This document shows positions 24,794 through 34,239 of a stretch of DNA of 64,000 nucleotides, piece after piece. Numbering within the stretch: the stretch's first letter is position 1; every line of letters begins with the position of its first letter. The notes beneath the pieces are model-generated. The model was not told the DNA's origin, ran no database searches, and saw only the letters and a program-made list of their open reading frames with translations. The position numbers and the translations under genes were made by a program. The DNA is from Clostridium sp. SY8519 (GTDB lineage Bacteria; Bacillota; Clostridia; Lachnospirales; Lachnospiraceae). The stretch is from positions 2,480,501-2,544,500 of the forward strand of contig NC_015737.1 of NCBI RefSeq assembly GCF_000270305.1. Direction: 5' to 3'.

Positions 24794-24843
24794 GATCGAA
24801 AAAACTTCCCGCCGCAGTTACAGACGGGAAGTTTTTTTCGATC
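24794..24843. terminator. Bidirectional terminator between rpmB and gerW
   Basis: The inverted repeat GATCGAAAAAACTTCCCG ... CGGGAAGTTTTTTTCGATC has a GC core of 7 bp flanked by A and T runs, so it would give a U-tract in both directions. It ends the long minus-strand run from proB to gerW; rpmB already has its own terminator just upstream. Confidence 0.88.
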
Positions 24844-24893
24844 ATTGAAATCCGGATCCTGACGGGAAGCAGAATCCGCAAAACCGGCTTCTG

Positions 24894-25343
24894 CTACTCG
24901 GTCTCCAGATCCAGCTTTTCTTTCAGCTCTTCTTCTGCTTTTGCCCGGGCTTCCTTACGGGCTTTTGCCTTCTCCGGATACTGTTTTGCCTCTCTGTGAT
25001 CCATAAAGCGATTGACAAAATCCGGTATCATATCGATCAGTTTGGTAATGCCGTCCTGACTTTTAATATTTACCATACGGACCGAACCATCCTGTACGAC
25101 AATGACTGCGGTGGGGGAAATCTTCCCGCCGATGCCGCCTCCGGTTCTTCTCTTTTTTTCTCCCGCAAAGGCTCCGGCGCCCATACCGAAGGAAACATCG
25201 GTCAGCGGAAGCAATGTGGTATTGCCCAGCTGCACCGGTTCGCCGATGACTGTCTTGCTGGACAGGAATCCTTCCATGCCTTTCATGAGAGATTCTACCG
25301 TAGTTCCGAAAGAGTTTTTGTTTGTTGTATTGCTGTCTGTCAT
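24894..25343 (-). CDS. GerW/YtfJ family sporulation protein
   Basis: The 149-residue protein has the GerW features SLMKGMEGFLSSKTVIGEP, LLPLTDVSFGMGAGAF and GGGIGGKISPTAVIVVQDG. In Bacillus YtfJ/GerW is needed for germination in response to some nutrients, and the gene pair ytfI-ytfJ corresponds to the DUF2953 gene upstream here. Its presence suggests descent from a spore former but does not prove sporulation. Last gene of the run before a terminator. Confidence 0.92.
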   Translation of the reverse strand: MTDSNTTNKNSFGTTVESLMKGMEGFLSSKTVIGEPVQLGNTTLLPLTDVSFGMGAGAFAGEKKRRTGGGIGGKISPTAVIVVQDGSVRMVNIKSQDGITKLIDMIPDFVNRFMDHREAKQYPEKAKARKEARAKAEEELKEKLDLETE

Positions 25344-25352
25344 GAGATTTCG

Positions 25353-26276
25353 TTAACCTGCCTTTCGTATGGTGCGAATCAGTGTTCTGACTTCTTTTCT
25401 TCGAATCAGTGCCACCAGGAATATCAGAAGATATATCAGCTGGATCCTTCCGCCTGCGCGGAGGGTTCCGTTAAAATAGGTAACATCCGTTTCAAAATCC
25501 GGCTGCAGATCCAGATCACTGGCCATAAGAGCCGGCAGAAGGCTGATCCCGCCGCACAGAAGACCGGTGTAAGAGGGATCCGCAAAGCCAAAGGCGATGC
25601 TGCCGGTGAGCTTTCTCGGCCGGTAATGGTAAAGCAGTCGTTTTACCCTTGGAATCAGTATGGGCAGAACTTCGCTTTCCCGTATCCGGCGGATAACAGC
25701 AGGAAGTCTGTGGGCCATCCCGCCCAGCGCGGAAGCTCTGTCTGAAAATTTTTCCTTCTTGTTTCCCTTTCTGCTTCTGCCGGTGTCCCGGAAGGTTTCC
25801 CCGCTGCTGTCTTCCAGGAATTCCTCCTGCGGCGGTATGCCATCTGCCTGCTGTCTGTCAGCGGCATCCGGTTCTACTTTCGGTCCGGCTGTCTGACGTA
25901 CCGATTCCTGACCGGCTGCCTGGAACTCTGTCTGGTCCGGAATATGATTCGGAGATTCTTCTGCGTGTTTTCGCCTGCGCCTTTTTCGTGAATGTCTGCG
26001 CCGCCCGGTCTTCTCTTTTCTCGGAAACAGCTGTACGCCAAACAGCCGGATGCTGTACCTGGTTCCGGTATCCGGATCATAGGCAAACGACAGGCGCAGG
26101 ACACCGAAAAGCCAGCGGGCGCGCGCAGCTGCGGTACGGGCTTCACTGTCCCCCTGTGCCTGGTATACAATCGGCGCAAAGAGAACCAAAGCCAGGAGCG
26201 CCAGAATCACACAGAGAACGCAGAGAAGCACCAGACCGATAATTTTGAGGACTGCAAACAGAATCATCATAAGCAA
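25353..26276 (-). CDS. DUF2953 (YtfI-like) membrane-anchored protein
   Basis: The 307-residue protein has an N-terminal hydrophobic segment (residues about 5-35, LLCVLCVILALLALVLF), the DUF2953-type region ARWLFGVLRLSFAYDP, a charged low-complexity middle (residues about 90-165, basic then Gln/Glu-rich) and a C-terminal part with GSIAFGFADPSYTGLLCGG. It sits directly before gerW, as ytfI does before ytfJ. Function unknown; a link with spore coat or envelope is only suggested by the pairing. It overlaps the gene upstream by 10 nt. Confidence 0.85.
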   Translation of the reverse strand: MLMMILFAVLKIIGLVLLCVLCVILALLALVLFAPIVYQAQGDSEARTAAARARWLFGVLRLSFAYDPDTGTRYSIRLFGVQLFPRKEKTGRRRHSRKRRRRKHAEESPNHIPDQTEFQAAGQESVRQTAGPKVEPDAADRQQADGIPPQEEFLEDSSGETFRDTGRSRKGNKKEKFSDRASALGGMAHRLPAVIRRIRESEVLPILIPRVKRLLYHYRPRKLTGSIAFGFADPSYTGLLCGGISLLPALMASDLDLQPDFETDVTYFNGTLRAGGRIQLIYLLIFLVALIRRKEVRTLIRTIRKAG

Positions 26277-26614
26277 CGGTTCCTCCTGCTTCCCGGTGAC
26301 GGTCTGCCCTGTTCCATATAGCTGCGGACATCAAAATCGCCCCGGGCATGATACACCTCACGAATCACTGTTTCCGTCAGATCCAGCGCCTCCTTCCGAT
26401 ACCCCGCAATTCCAAGAATATGCAGCTGCCGGGAGGGATATCCCTGCTGGAGCAGGCAGCTGCTCGGAATAATTTCAAACAGGGCGCCTTCTGCCCCTGA
26501 CCATGCCAGAAGATATACCGAAGGATGTATCATACGGTTGGAAATTCGATATTTCAGCATGGCGCATCTGCCTTTCACAGACGCTCCCAAAAACAAGTTT
26601 TCGTACCAGTGCAT
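26267..26614 (-). CDS. Conserved hypothetical protein
   Basis: This 115-residue protein begins MHWYENLFLGASVKGRC and contains VYLLAWSGAEGALFEIIPSSCL, the segment HILGIAGYRKEALDLTETVIREVY and FDVRSYMEQG. I recognise the pattern WYENL...DIIPS...HILGIA...VREVY...FDVRSY as recurring in Lachnospiraceae but without a known function. There is no signal peptide or membrane segment; it is probably a small alpha/beta cytoplasmic protein. The ATG at 26612-26614 has GGGAGA 7 nt upstream. It lies between the NUDIX and DUF2953 genes. Confidence 0.75.
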   Translation of the reverse strand: MHWYENLFLGASVKGRCAMLKYRISNRMIHPSVYLLAWSGAEGALFEIIPSSCLLQQGYPSRQLHILGIAGYRKEALDLTETVIREVYHARGDFDVRSYMEQGRPSPGSRRNRCL

Positions 26615-26646
26615 ACAAATTCTCCCATCTTTCCGAAGACGACGGC

Positions 26647-27087
26647 TCAGTTCTCCCACTGTCTGTTTCGGCGCAGTGCCTGGTATTGCCGGTAGGCCTG
26701 TTCCAGAATGCTTTTTTCATTGGAAAACTTCAGCAGATGGATTGCTTCATGGTACTTGTAATATCCGCTGTCTGTAAAATACTCTTCTCTTTGCGGTCTG
26801 CTGAAATAGCTGTTGCTCTGCATCAGGTACCAGTGAACGGTCTTTTCCACCTGGTTGTTGGGAATATGGAAGGAATAGGAACTTTCTCCGACGTAGCGCA
26901 CAATCTGCGCGGAAACGCCGGTCTCTTCCTTCACTTCTCTGAGTGCTGTGTTTTCACAGGTTTCGCCTTCCTCCATGGTTCCCTTTGGAAGCACCCATCC
27001 TTCATAACGATTTTTATACTGCTTATACAGAAGCAGTATTTTTCCCCGATAGATCACTATTCCACCGCAGCTTGTTGCTTGGATCAT
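26647..27087 (-). CDS. NUDIX hydrolase
   Basis: The 146-residue protein has a complete Nudix box at residues 36-58 (GTMEEGETCENTALREVKEETGV, matching GX5EX7REUXEEXGU; key residues G36, E41, R50, E51, E54, E55). It hydrolyses a nucleoside diphosphate linked to some moiety; the start CGGIVIYRGKILLLYKQYKNR and the PKG before the box resemble diadenosine polyphosphate hydrolases of the Ap4A type, but the substrate is not certain. It follows the PBP gene after about 60 nt. Confidence 0.9.
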   Translation of the reverse strand: MIQATSCGGIVIYRGKILLLYKQYKNRYEGWVLPKGTMEEGETCENTALREVKEETGVSAQIVRYVGESSYSFHIPNNQVEKTVHWYLMQSNSYFSRPQREEYFTDSGYYKYHEAIHLLKFSNEKSILEQAYRQYQALRRNRQWEN

Positions 27088-27148
27088 ATCCAGCCTCCAG
27101 ACATTCGACTTTTTTCAAGTATACGCTTTTTCCGGCAGGGATGCAACT

Positions 27149-28726
27149 TCAGGCAAAGTAGGTGTCAAAAACTTTTTCCGCAACCGGAACTGCAGAGGAG
27201 GACCCGCTGCCGCCGTTTTCCACGATTACGGCAATGGCGATATCACGTTTTCCCTTTTTACTGGCAAATCCCACAAACCAGCCGTGGCTGTCCCCCTTTT
27301 CATTGTATTCCGCGGATCCGGTCTTGCCATAGGCCTGATAGGAATCATCTGCCATGGCTCTGGCCGTGCCTTCCGTCACCACGCCGCGCATAAATTTTTT
27401 CAATACCGCGGCATCCGACGGATCCATAATGGACCCGTATGTTTCCGGGGACCAGGAGCTGACCGTCAGACCGGTATCATTTTTCACACGATCCACCGCA
27501 TAGGGTTTCATGACGACACCGTTATGATCAATGGCAGCGGCGATCATTGCCATGTGCAGGGGGGAAACCAGGGTATCGCCCTGTCCGATTGCCGTGGTCA
27601 TGATCTTTGCGGTTCCCTGTTTTTTCTCTAAAGTAAAACGGCTGGACGCCGCGGAAAACAGATTTGTGGGCAGAGGCTGGTTAAACATCATACGGTCAGC
27701 AAGGGTACGGTATTTCTTTATATTCAAATCCAGCCCAATGGTGGAAAAAGCGGTGTTGCAGGATTTTTCGAATGCTTTCTGCAGATTCACCGTGCCGTGG
27801 GCCGTATTCCCATAGCAGTGAATCGTGGTTTTTCCCTTTGTCACGCTTCCGGTACAGTGATGGGAATAGTCTTTGTAATTTTTATGCTCATGTATGTACT
27901 CCAGGGCTGTCAGGATCTTAAAGGTGGATCCCGGTGGATACAGACCGTTGGAGGCCCGGTTTAACAGGACGCTGCTGCTGCCGTCACTGGTGACCTTCTT
28001 CCATTTAGCTGCCAGTGTTTCCGGATCAAAATCCGGCTTGGATACCATGGACAGCACTTTTCCGGTTTTTACGTCCAGGACGACTACCGCGCCCTTCCGG
28101 TCGCCCAGCGCCTGATAGGCCGTTTTCTGCACCTTGTAGTTCAGGGTCGTAACGACTGAATCTCCCTGGGATTTTTTTCCAAGCAGGTCATTGTAGATCT
28201 GCTTCAGAAAAAAGGTGTGGGAACGGAGCAGGCTGAAGTTATATTTTGATTCGATTCCGGATTTTCCGTTATTTGTATATCCTGCCACATGGGCAAACAT
28301 CCTGCCGCTGGGATAGCTGCGTGTTTCTTTCCCTTTTTCGTCTGTTTTGCTTTCCGCGATTGTTTTGCCATCGGCGGTGAGAATACTGCCCCGCAGCACA
28401 CGCTCCGCGTAAAGATTCATGCGTGTATTATGGGAATTGCTGATGACACTTTCACTTCGGACCACCAGGAAAAATATAAAGTAGGCAATCAAAGCGAGGA
28501 ACAGGAGAATGAAAAACACGTTGATCAGATGAAATTCGAATTTTCTACCACCGTTCCTCCTCAGATTCTCCGGATTCCCCTCCGGACTGTCCGGATAACG
28601 GATTCCTCTTCTTCTGTTTTCTTCTGCTGCCGCTCTGCGGGACGCGGTTGTCTGATCCATATTCTTCTGCTTTCCGGTTCTGCGGCTGGTATTGTGCGAT
28701 TTGTCTGATTTGGTTTTCCGAAGCAT
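27149..28726 (-). CDS. Class B penicillin-binding protein (transpeptidase)
   Basis: The 525-residue protein has a basic cytoplasmic tail (residues 1-62), one transmembrane segment (about 65-89), a short dimerisation region, and a transpeptidase domain with active-site STFK (S267), SCN (322-324) and KTGSAE (468-473). It cross-links peptidoglycan as partner of the SEDS glycosyltransferase encoded immediately upstream. The ATG at 28724-28726 has GAGGGAG 6 nt before it. This start lies 182 nt inside the 3' end of the SEDS gene in another frame. A later ATG at 28660 lacks a comparable ribosome-binding site. FtsI- versus PbpA-type cannot be separated by eye. Confidence 0.9.
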   Translation of the reverse strand: MLRKTKSDKSHNTSRRTGKQKNMDQTTASRRAAAEENRRRGIRYPDSPEGNPENLRRNGGRKFEFHLINVFFILLFLALIAYFIFFLVVRSESVISNSHNTRMNLYAERVLRGSILTADGKTIAESKTDEKGKETRSYPSGRMFAHVAGYTNNGKSGIESKYNFSLLRSHTFFLKQIYNDLLGKKSQGDSVVTTLNYKVQKTAYQALGDRKGAVVVLDVKTGKVLSMVSKPDFDPETLAAKWKKVTSDGSSSVLLNRASNGLYPPGSTFKILTALEYIHEHKNYKDYSHHCTGSVTKGKTTIHCYGNTAHGTVNLQKAFEKSCNTAFSTIGLDLNIKKYRTLADRMMFNQPLPTNLFSAASSRFTLEKKQGTAKIMTTAIGQGDTLVSPLHMAMIAAAIDHNGVVMKPYAVDRVKNDTGLTVSSWSPETYGSIMDPSDAAVLKKFMRGVVTEGTARAMADDSYQAYGKTGSAEYNEKGDSHGWFVGFASKKGKRDIAIAVIVENGGSGSSSAVPVAEKVFDTYFA

Positions 28727-30038
28727 AGAGTTCTCCCTCGTTATGACGCAAAATATATAATCCCTGAATAATGGCAAACATGAAAATGCTGACAAAGATC
28801 GAGCTTCCTCCGTAGCTTACAAATGGAAGCGTCAGTCCTGTAGACGGAATGAATTTGATGACACCGCCGATATTCAGAAAGACCTGTACCCCGTATACGC
28901 AACTGAATCCAAGGGCAATCAGCTTGTAAAACAGATCCTGGATCGACATGGCCACATTAGTGATGATAATAAAGCAGCTTAAGCATACCAGAATGATGCA
29001 GATGGAAAAAATCCCGCCGAATTCCTCTCCGATGGCGGCAAACACGAAATCGGAAGACCCTACCGGAATAGACTCCGGTTTGCCCTGAAACAGGCCGGTT
29101 CCGAACCATCCGCCGGTACCGATGGCAAACATCGCCTGGGCCACCTGGTAACCGCCTCTGTTGTAATTGGCAAAGGGATCCTTCCAGGCCGCCACACGTA
29201 CTTTCACATGGCTGAACATCTTGCCTGCCGCAGCTGCGGCCAGAGCGCCCAGGCCAAATCCGCCAAGCAGATAGATTCCCTTGCGGGATGCCACATACAG
29301 CATCACAATATAGGTACAGAAAAAAATCAGCGCGGCCCCAAGGTCGTTGGAAGCCACCAGAATCATGACATGCAGCGCGGCCACCACCGTCGTAAGGACC
29401 ACCTGTTTGAACTCTGTCGTTTTGGCATACATACAGGCTACGTAGAATACAAACAGTATTTTCACAAATTCGGAAGGCTGGAAGGTAATGCCGCCTACTG
29501 TAAATGTGATGTGGGCACCGCCGGAAGTCCGGCTGAATACCAGCACGGCACCCAGGGCAGCGATTCCTATGGCTGCATAAACCCAGGTGAATTTCCGCAG
29601 AAGCCTGAACTTGACAATCAGCTGGGGAATAAAAATGGATACCACCACTGCCAGTGCCGCCATCTCCAGCTGCCGGACTGCGTAAGCGGGATTCAGCCGG
29701 GTCAGAACAATAAAACCGATGAGCAGAAGCATGCACATATGATTGATGATTAAGCGCTCCGCGTATTTATAGATGACCCGATAGATCAGAAATACCACCA
29801 GTATCAGAGCAACCCCGGCGGCATAAAGAAGCCAGACCGTCAGCTCCAGCCGGACCGTAAATATCACCAGATAACAGATAAAATGCAGGGCAAACATGCA
29901 CCGCGTCTGTCTGGCAAACAGCGAACGGGTTCGCCGTTCACTCATACGGGTATTTAATAACAGAAAGCTGGTCAGGGTATATTCCGCAAACAGAATCAGC
30001 ACCACATATTTTGCCAGCTGTGACAGTAAATGAACCAT
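28545..30038 (-). CDS. SEDS-family peptidoglycan polymerase (FtsW/RodA/SpoVE)
   Basis: At 497 residues with about ten hydrophobic segments, this is a SEDS glycosyltransferase; motifs include GGITFQPSEFVKILFVFY, KDPFANYNRGGYQ with AMFAIGTGGWFGTGL, and FVFAAIGEEFGG and LPFVSYGGSS. It polymerises lipid II and pairs with the class B PBP downstream. The last membrane segment ends near residue 437 and a charged, probably disordered cytoplasmic tail of about 60 residues follows, encoded by DNA that is also read in another frame as the PBP start. FtsW and RodA cannot be told apart from sequence alone. Confidence 0.92.
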   Translation of the reverse strand: MVHLLSQLAKYVVLILFAEYTLTSFLLLNTRMSERRTRSLFARQTRCMFALHFICYLVIFTVRLELTVWLLYAAGVALILVVFLIYRVIYKYAERLIINHMCMLLLIGFIVLTRLNPAYAVRQLEMAALAVVVSIFIPQLIVKFRLLRKFTWVYAAIGIAALGAVLVFSRTSGGAHITFTVGGITFQPSEFVKILFVFYVACMYAKTTEFKQVVLTTVVAALHVMILVASNDLGAALIFFCTYIVMLYVASRKGIYLLGGFGLGALAAAAAGKMFSHVKVRVAAWKDPFANYNRGGYQVAQAMFAIGTGGWFGTGLFQGKPESIPVGSSDFVFAAIGEEFGGIFSICIILVCLSCFIIITNVAMSIQDLFYKLIALGFSCVYGVQVFLNIGGVIKFIPSTGLTLPFVSYGGSSIFVSIFMFAIIQGLYILRHNEGELYASENQIRQIAQYQPQNRKAEEYGSDNRVPQSGSRRKQKKRNPLSGQSGGESGESEEERW

Positions 30039-30047
30039 AGGTACCTC

Positions 30048-32222
30048 TTATTTTACCCCGCGGTGAAAATGTCCGCGGCTGAATTTATGTTCAAAAGTCT
30101 TTTTATCAGGCGCCTGATAGCCGCCGGCAGTTCCCAGCGCCTGCTCATATTCCCTGAGAATGCGTCCCGCTTCCTGTCCGGTTTCATCCGTAAAAACAAT
30201 TCTCCAGGCGGAGGGATGGATCGCATGTAATTTTTCCGCATGATCCAGCAGATATAAGGGCCGGCTCTGGTAAATTATATTCATGCAGTTGGAGCAATCC
30301 CGCTTCACCGGCAGATAATTCTGATATCTGTCCGCAAGGAGCAGTCCCTCTGCCGCGGAGGGATTCTCTTTGGCGCAGCTGTCATAATTGCGGTACAGAC
30401 ACTGGGCCGACAGCATCAGGGGGATTCTTCCGTAAATCATCAGTTCCGCGCCTTCGGAGCACTGATGCATCAGCTCGCCGGCATTCAGTTCCAGGGGCAG
30501 GGTATAATTCTTAATTCCCATTTCGCGGAATGCCCCGCAGGCTCTGCGGGAAAAGACATATACGCCGGCATCCAGCACTATCTTCTGTCTGGAAATGGAG
30601 GGATTGTTCCACACAAGTCCGAGACTGTCATAGCTTCTGACCAGATAGCGGTCAAATCCCAGCAGATGAGCCCGGTCATCGCTGCGCATCACATAGGAAA
30701 AACAGTAACCTGCCTCTTTGCCGGATCTGCGGATCCTGTCACGGTCCTCTTCCAGAATTTCCAGCAGGGTTTCCTTCGGATAGTCCAGGTCGATTCCCTG
30801 TACAAAATCACATGCCGCGGCTGCCTGCATCTGTTCCCTGGTGGCGGCAGTCACATACAGCAGCGGAGCATCTCCGGAAGATACGGGATCGGAAGCGTCC
30901 GAAAAAAGCGCAGGCTGTTCCGAATCCCCGGATCTGCGGTAGGAGGAGGCGATCTGCGCTTCCAGCTGTTCCAGCGCCTCCCGGCGCAGTTCGTTGATTC
31001 TGCCAATGGGGAGGAACAGTCCCTCTTCCAGCTCCACTTCCGCCTCCGTCAGTACAAAGGGCGTATCCCCGGTTTTTTTCAGCTGTTTTTTTATCTCCCG
31101 GGCTGAAATCGGCCGTTTCTGCGCCGGCACCAGTTCCTCTGACATGGCTGCGGCAGTAAAGTCCCCGGCCTGGGCCGTCAGCACCGCCGGCGCACCCAGA
31201 CTGCCGTAAAACGCCATCTGCACCGGAAGCCTCCGTTTGTGCGTGAAAGACGGACTGCCGCTGCCGGAACTGTGGGAAGGACTGTGATCCGCAAGCATTT
31301 TGCGGCCGTTTCGGCAGAAATAATAGCCAGCAGTAAAACCGGAACGGTTTCCATATGCCAGCAGCCGATCCCGGTCTTTCTGACGGACGGCAAACCCGGA
31401 AGGATCCGATTCATACAGATCCAGATAATAGCGGTAGATTTCTGTCACTCCCGCGGCGTACTCCAGCTGCTTCATGCGTCCCTCAATCTTGAAGGAGTCG
31501 ATGCCTGCGCGGCACAGGTCCGGAAGCAGGTCTACCGTACACAAGTCTTTCATGCTGAGGGGATACAGTTCCCCGGAGGAAAGGGGCTGCCGTCCGTCTC
31601 CTTCCTTTTTCCAGAGTGTATAGGGAAGGCGGCAGGGCTGCGCGCATCTGCCCCGATTGCCGGAACGTCCCCCATACAGACTGCTCATCAGACACTGTCC
31701 GGAATAACTGTAGCACAGCGCGCCGTGGATAAAGGTCTCAATTTCCAGTCCGGTTGCCTTCCGGATGGCGGAGATCTCTTTTAAGGAAAGTTCCCGGGCC
31801 GTTACAATCCGCTCCGCTCCTGCAGCTTTCAGAAATTCTGCGCCGGTCCTTCCGGCGACAGACAGCTGGGTGCTGCCATGGATACTCAGTTCCGGAAAAT
31901 TGCGGTGCAGGAAGCGGATAACGCCAAAATCCTGCACAATTGCCGCATCCAGACCATGCATGTACAGAGGACGGATAAAATCATACAGATCCCGGTCAAA
32001 TTCCCTGTTTTTCACCAGGGTATTCACCGTCAGATGAATCCTGCTTCCCCGGACATGGGCGTAATCAATGATTTCAAATAATTCTTCCTGCGATAAATTG
32101 CCTGCGTAGGCTCTGGCCCCAAACTGGTTTCCGGCCAGATATACCGCATCCGCCCCGGCATCAATCACTGCCTTGGCGATGGAAACGGATCCTGCCGGTG
32201 CCAGTAATTCGTGCTGTTTCAT
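30048..32222 (-). CDS. Peptidase U32 family protein with DUF3656 domain
   Basis: The 724-residue protein has the U32 TIM-barrel-like region at residues 1-300 (ELLAPAGSVSIAKAVIDAGADAVYLAG, FIHGALCYSYSGQCLMSS) and the cysteine signature GNRGRCAQPCRLPY, with a further C-terminal region containing KRDCSNCMNIIYQSRP. U32 proteins of this type (RlhA, TrhP in E. coli) take part in hydroxylation of 23S rRNA or tRNA; the collagenase annotation is older. It lies between zapA and the SEDS gene, 9 nt from the latter. Confidence 0.9.
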   Translation of the reverse strand: MKQHELLAPAGSVSIAKAVIDAGADAVYLAGNQFGARAYAGNLSQEELFEIIDYAHVRGSRIHLTVNTLVKNREFDRDLYDFIRPLYMHGLDAAIVQDFGVIRFLHRNFPELSIHGSTQLSVAGRTGAEFLKAAGAERIVTARELSLKEISAIRKATGLEIETFIHGALCYSYSGQCLMSSLYGGRSGNRGRCAQPCRLPYTLWKKEGDGRQPLSSGELYPLSMKDLCTVDLLPDLCRAGIDSFKIEGRMKQLEYAAGVTEIYRYYLDLYESDPSGFAVRQKDRDRLLAYGNRSGFTAGYYFCRNGRKMLADHSPSHSSGSGSPSFTHKRRLPVQMAFYGSLGAPAVLTAQAGDFTAAAMSEELVPAQKRPISAREIKKQLKKTGDTPFVLTEAEVELEEGLFLPIGRINELRREALEQLEAQIASSYRRSGDSEQPALFSDASDPVSSGDAPLLYVTAATREQMQAAAACDFVQGIDLDYPKETLLEILEEDRDRIRRSGKEAGYCFSYVMRSDDRAHLLGFDRYLVRSYDSLGLVWNNPSISRQKIVLDAGVYVFSRRACGAFREMGIKNYTLPLELNAGELMHQCSEGAELMIYGRIPLMLSAQCLYRNYDSCAKENPSAAEGLLLADRYQNYLPVKRDCSNCMNIIYQSRPLYLLDHAEKLHAIHPSAWRIVFTDETGQEAGRILREYEQALGTAGGYQAPDKKTFEHKFSRGHFHRGVK

Positions 32223-32247
32223 GCCGTTCCTCCATATGTTCCGAACT

Positions 32248-32583
32248 TCAGTGTTTCTTTCTGCGTGTCAGTTCTTCATATCTGGTCTGGAGAGCTGCCA
32301 GCTCCTGCCGGGTCATGTTCAGTTCCTCCCGGACCTGTTTTAAATCTGTCTCCATCTGTGCAGACAGTTCCCGCTCCTTCATCAGATCATCCGCAATATT
32401 GATCTGAATCATCAGCTCCTTTGTGTCTGCACTCATGCGGCGTCCGACAGATTCCTGGTCAATCTCCGCGATTTTCCGGTTCAGATAGGCCGCAATTTTC
32501 TGGAGATATTCTTCATTTTCGTTTCCTGACATGGTGAAGATTTTTCCGCCAATGAGTACCTGTGTATTCGATTTGCCGTTCAT
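32248..32583 (-). CDS. zapA: Cell division protein ZapA
   Basis: The 111-residue protein begins with the ZapA domain (TQVLIGGKIFTMSGNENEEYLQKIAAYLN) and continues as a coiled coil of about residues 60-110 with Glu/Gln/Lys heptads. ZapA bundles FtsZ protofilaments at midcell. It follows ruvB by 9 nt with GGAGGAAG before its ATG; the adjacent U32 gene and the downstream SEDS/PBP pair give a division context. Confidence 0.93.
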   Translation of the reverse strand: MNGKSNTQVLIGGKIFTMSGNENEEYLQKIAAYLNRKIAEIDQESVGRRMSADTKELMIQINIADDLMKERELSAQMETDLKQVREELNMTRQELAALQTRYEELTRRKKH

Positions 32584-32592
32584 ACTTCCTCC

Positions 32593-33597
32593 TTACTGCC
32601 GATCCGGACAGTCCAGACCAAAATGGCGGTATGCGTATTCCGTAACTACGCGTCCGCGGGGAGTACGGTTAATCAAGCCGTTTTTCACCAGATATGGTTC
32701 ATAAACATCTTCGATCGTTCCCGCGTCTTCTCCGACCGCCGCTGCCAGAGTATCCAGCCCGATGGGGCCGCCGTTGAATTTCTGAATCATCGTCATCAGA
32801 ATCGTCCTGTCGTTTTTATCCAGTCCGAGGCGGTCCACTTCCAGCAGATCCAGGGCAAAGGCGGCAATTTCCTGCGTAATGACCCCGTCATATTTTACCT
32901 GGGCGAAATCCCGGACCCGCTTCAGCAGGCGGTTGGCCAGACGGGGCGTGCCTCTGGACCGGGAGGCCAGTTCTTTTGCCCCTTCTGCGTCGATGGTAAC
33001 CCCCAGGGTATCTGCGGACTGCCGAATAATCTGTTCCAGCTGGGGCACGGTATAGTATTCCATATGTGAAATTACACCAAAGCGGTCCCGCAGCGGTGCG
33101 GACAGCAGTCCGGCCCGGGTGGTGGCGCCCACAAGAGTAAACCGGGGCAGGTCCAGCCGGATGGAACGGGCCGCTGCTCCTTTCCCGATCATAATATCGA
33201 TGGCGTAATCCTCCATCGCCGGATAAAGCACCTCTTCTACCTGCCGGTTCAGACGGTGAATTTCATCCACAAACAAAATATCGTTCTCCTGCAGGCTACT
33301 TAAGATGGCCGCCATTTCTCCCGGTTTTGCGATGGCCGGTCCGCTGGTCACCTTGATCCGCACGCCCATTTCGTTGGCAATGATTCCGGCCAGGGTGGTT
33401 TTCCCCAGTCCCGGAGGGCCGTAAAAAAGCACATGATCCAGCGCTTCCTTCCGCTGCCGGGCTGCTTCGATATAAATCCGAAGCATGCCTTTGATCTTAT
33501 CCTGACCGATATAATTATCCAGAGTCATGGGACGCAGACTTTTTTCTGTTTTCAGGTCTTCTTCCTGCACCTGTGTGGCTATGACTTTTCTTTCCAT
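32593..33597 (-). CDS. ruvB: Holliday junction branch-migration ATPase RuvB
   Basis: The 334-residue AAA+ motor has Walker [10 protein letters not shown] (60-68), Walker B with [20 protein letters not shown], the sensor segment [22 protein letters not shown] and the C-terminal winged helix ([21 protein letters not shown]). It drives branch migration of Holliday junctions with RuvA; RecU (9546-10088) would resolve them. The gene follows ruvA by 21 nt. Confidence 0.97.
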   Translation of the reverse strand: MERKVIATQVQEEDLKTEKSLRPMTLDNYIGQDKIKGMLRIYIEAARQRKEALDHVLFYGPPGLGKTTLAGIIANEMGVRIKVTSGPAIAKPGEMAAILSSLQENDILFVDEIHRLNRQVEEVLYPAMEDYAIDIMIGKGAAARSIRLDLPRFTLVGATTRAGLLSAPLRDRFGVISHMEYYTVPQLEQIIRQSADTLGVTIDAEGAKELASRSRGTPRLANRLLKRVRDFAQVKYDGVITQEIAAFALDLLEVDRLGLDKNDRTILMTMIQKFNGGPIGLDTLAAAVGEDAGTIEDVYEPYLVKNGLINRTPRGRVVTEYAYRHFGLDCPDRQ

Positions 33598-33618
33598 AAT
33601 ATCCGTCTGCCTCTTCTC

Positions 33619-34236
33619 TTATAACGTAGACAGCCGCTTTAATGCCTCCTTCAGAATCGTTTCCGTGTCACTGTCGTCGGAAATGGAAATCTGGGACAGA
33701 ATCCTTGCGGCGTCAGAAGCGGAATACCCCAGAGCCACCAGGGCCATGGATGCCTCGGACCGCTGCCGGGATCTGCTGTCTGCAACGGCAGCATCCGCAG
33801 GCGCTTCCGCATCTGTATCGGGCAGAATATCCTCCGGGTGTATTTTGTCTTTCAGTTCAATAATCAGCCTCTGGGCTGTTTTTTTGCCGATCCCAGGCGC
33901 CCGCGCAATCGTCTTGTCGTCCCCGCTCAGGACTGCGAAGCGCAGTTCATCCGCCGAGAAAACAGAGAGAATCGCCAGTCCTCCTTTCGGACCGATTCCG
34001 CTGACTGTGATCAGCATACGAAACAGATTCACATCTTCACGGTTTAAAAACCCAAACAGCGTGAAGCTGTCTTCCCGCACATTGGTATAGGTATACAGCT
34101 TCACCGGTTCGCCCAGCGCAGGCAGCTGATCCAGAATTCTCCCGGATACCTGTATATTGTAGCCGATTCCGTGATTATCTACAACAATATGGTCAGCAGC
34201 CGTTTCTTCCAGCGTGCCTTTAATGTATGCATACAA
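33619..34236 (-). CDS. ruvA: Holliday junction DNA helicase subunit RuvA
   Basis: The 205-residue protein has the OB-fold domain (MYAYIKGTLEETAADHIVVDNHGIGY), helix-hairpin-helix motifs (ITVSGIGPKGGLAIL, RAPGIGKKTAQRLIIELKDK) and the C-terminal RuvB-interacting domain (EASMALVALGYSASDAARI). It binds four-way junctions and recruits RuvB. It starts 3 nt after the Gx transporter stop. Confidence 0.97.
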   Translation of the reverse strand: MYAYIKGTLEETAADHIVVDNHGIGYNIQVSGRILDQLPALGEPVKLYTYTNVREDSFTLFGFLNREDVNLFRMLITVSGIGPKGGLAILSVFSADELRFAVLSGDDKTIARAPGIGKKTAQRLIIELKDKIHPEDILPDTDAEAPADAAVADSRSRQRSEASMALVALGYSASDAARILSQISISDDSDTETILKEALKRLSTL

Positions 34237-34239
34237 CGC

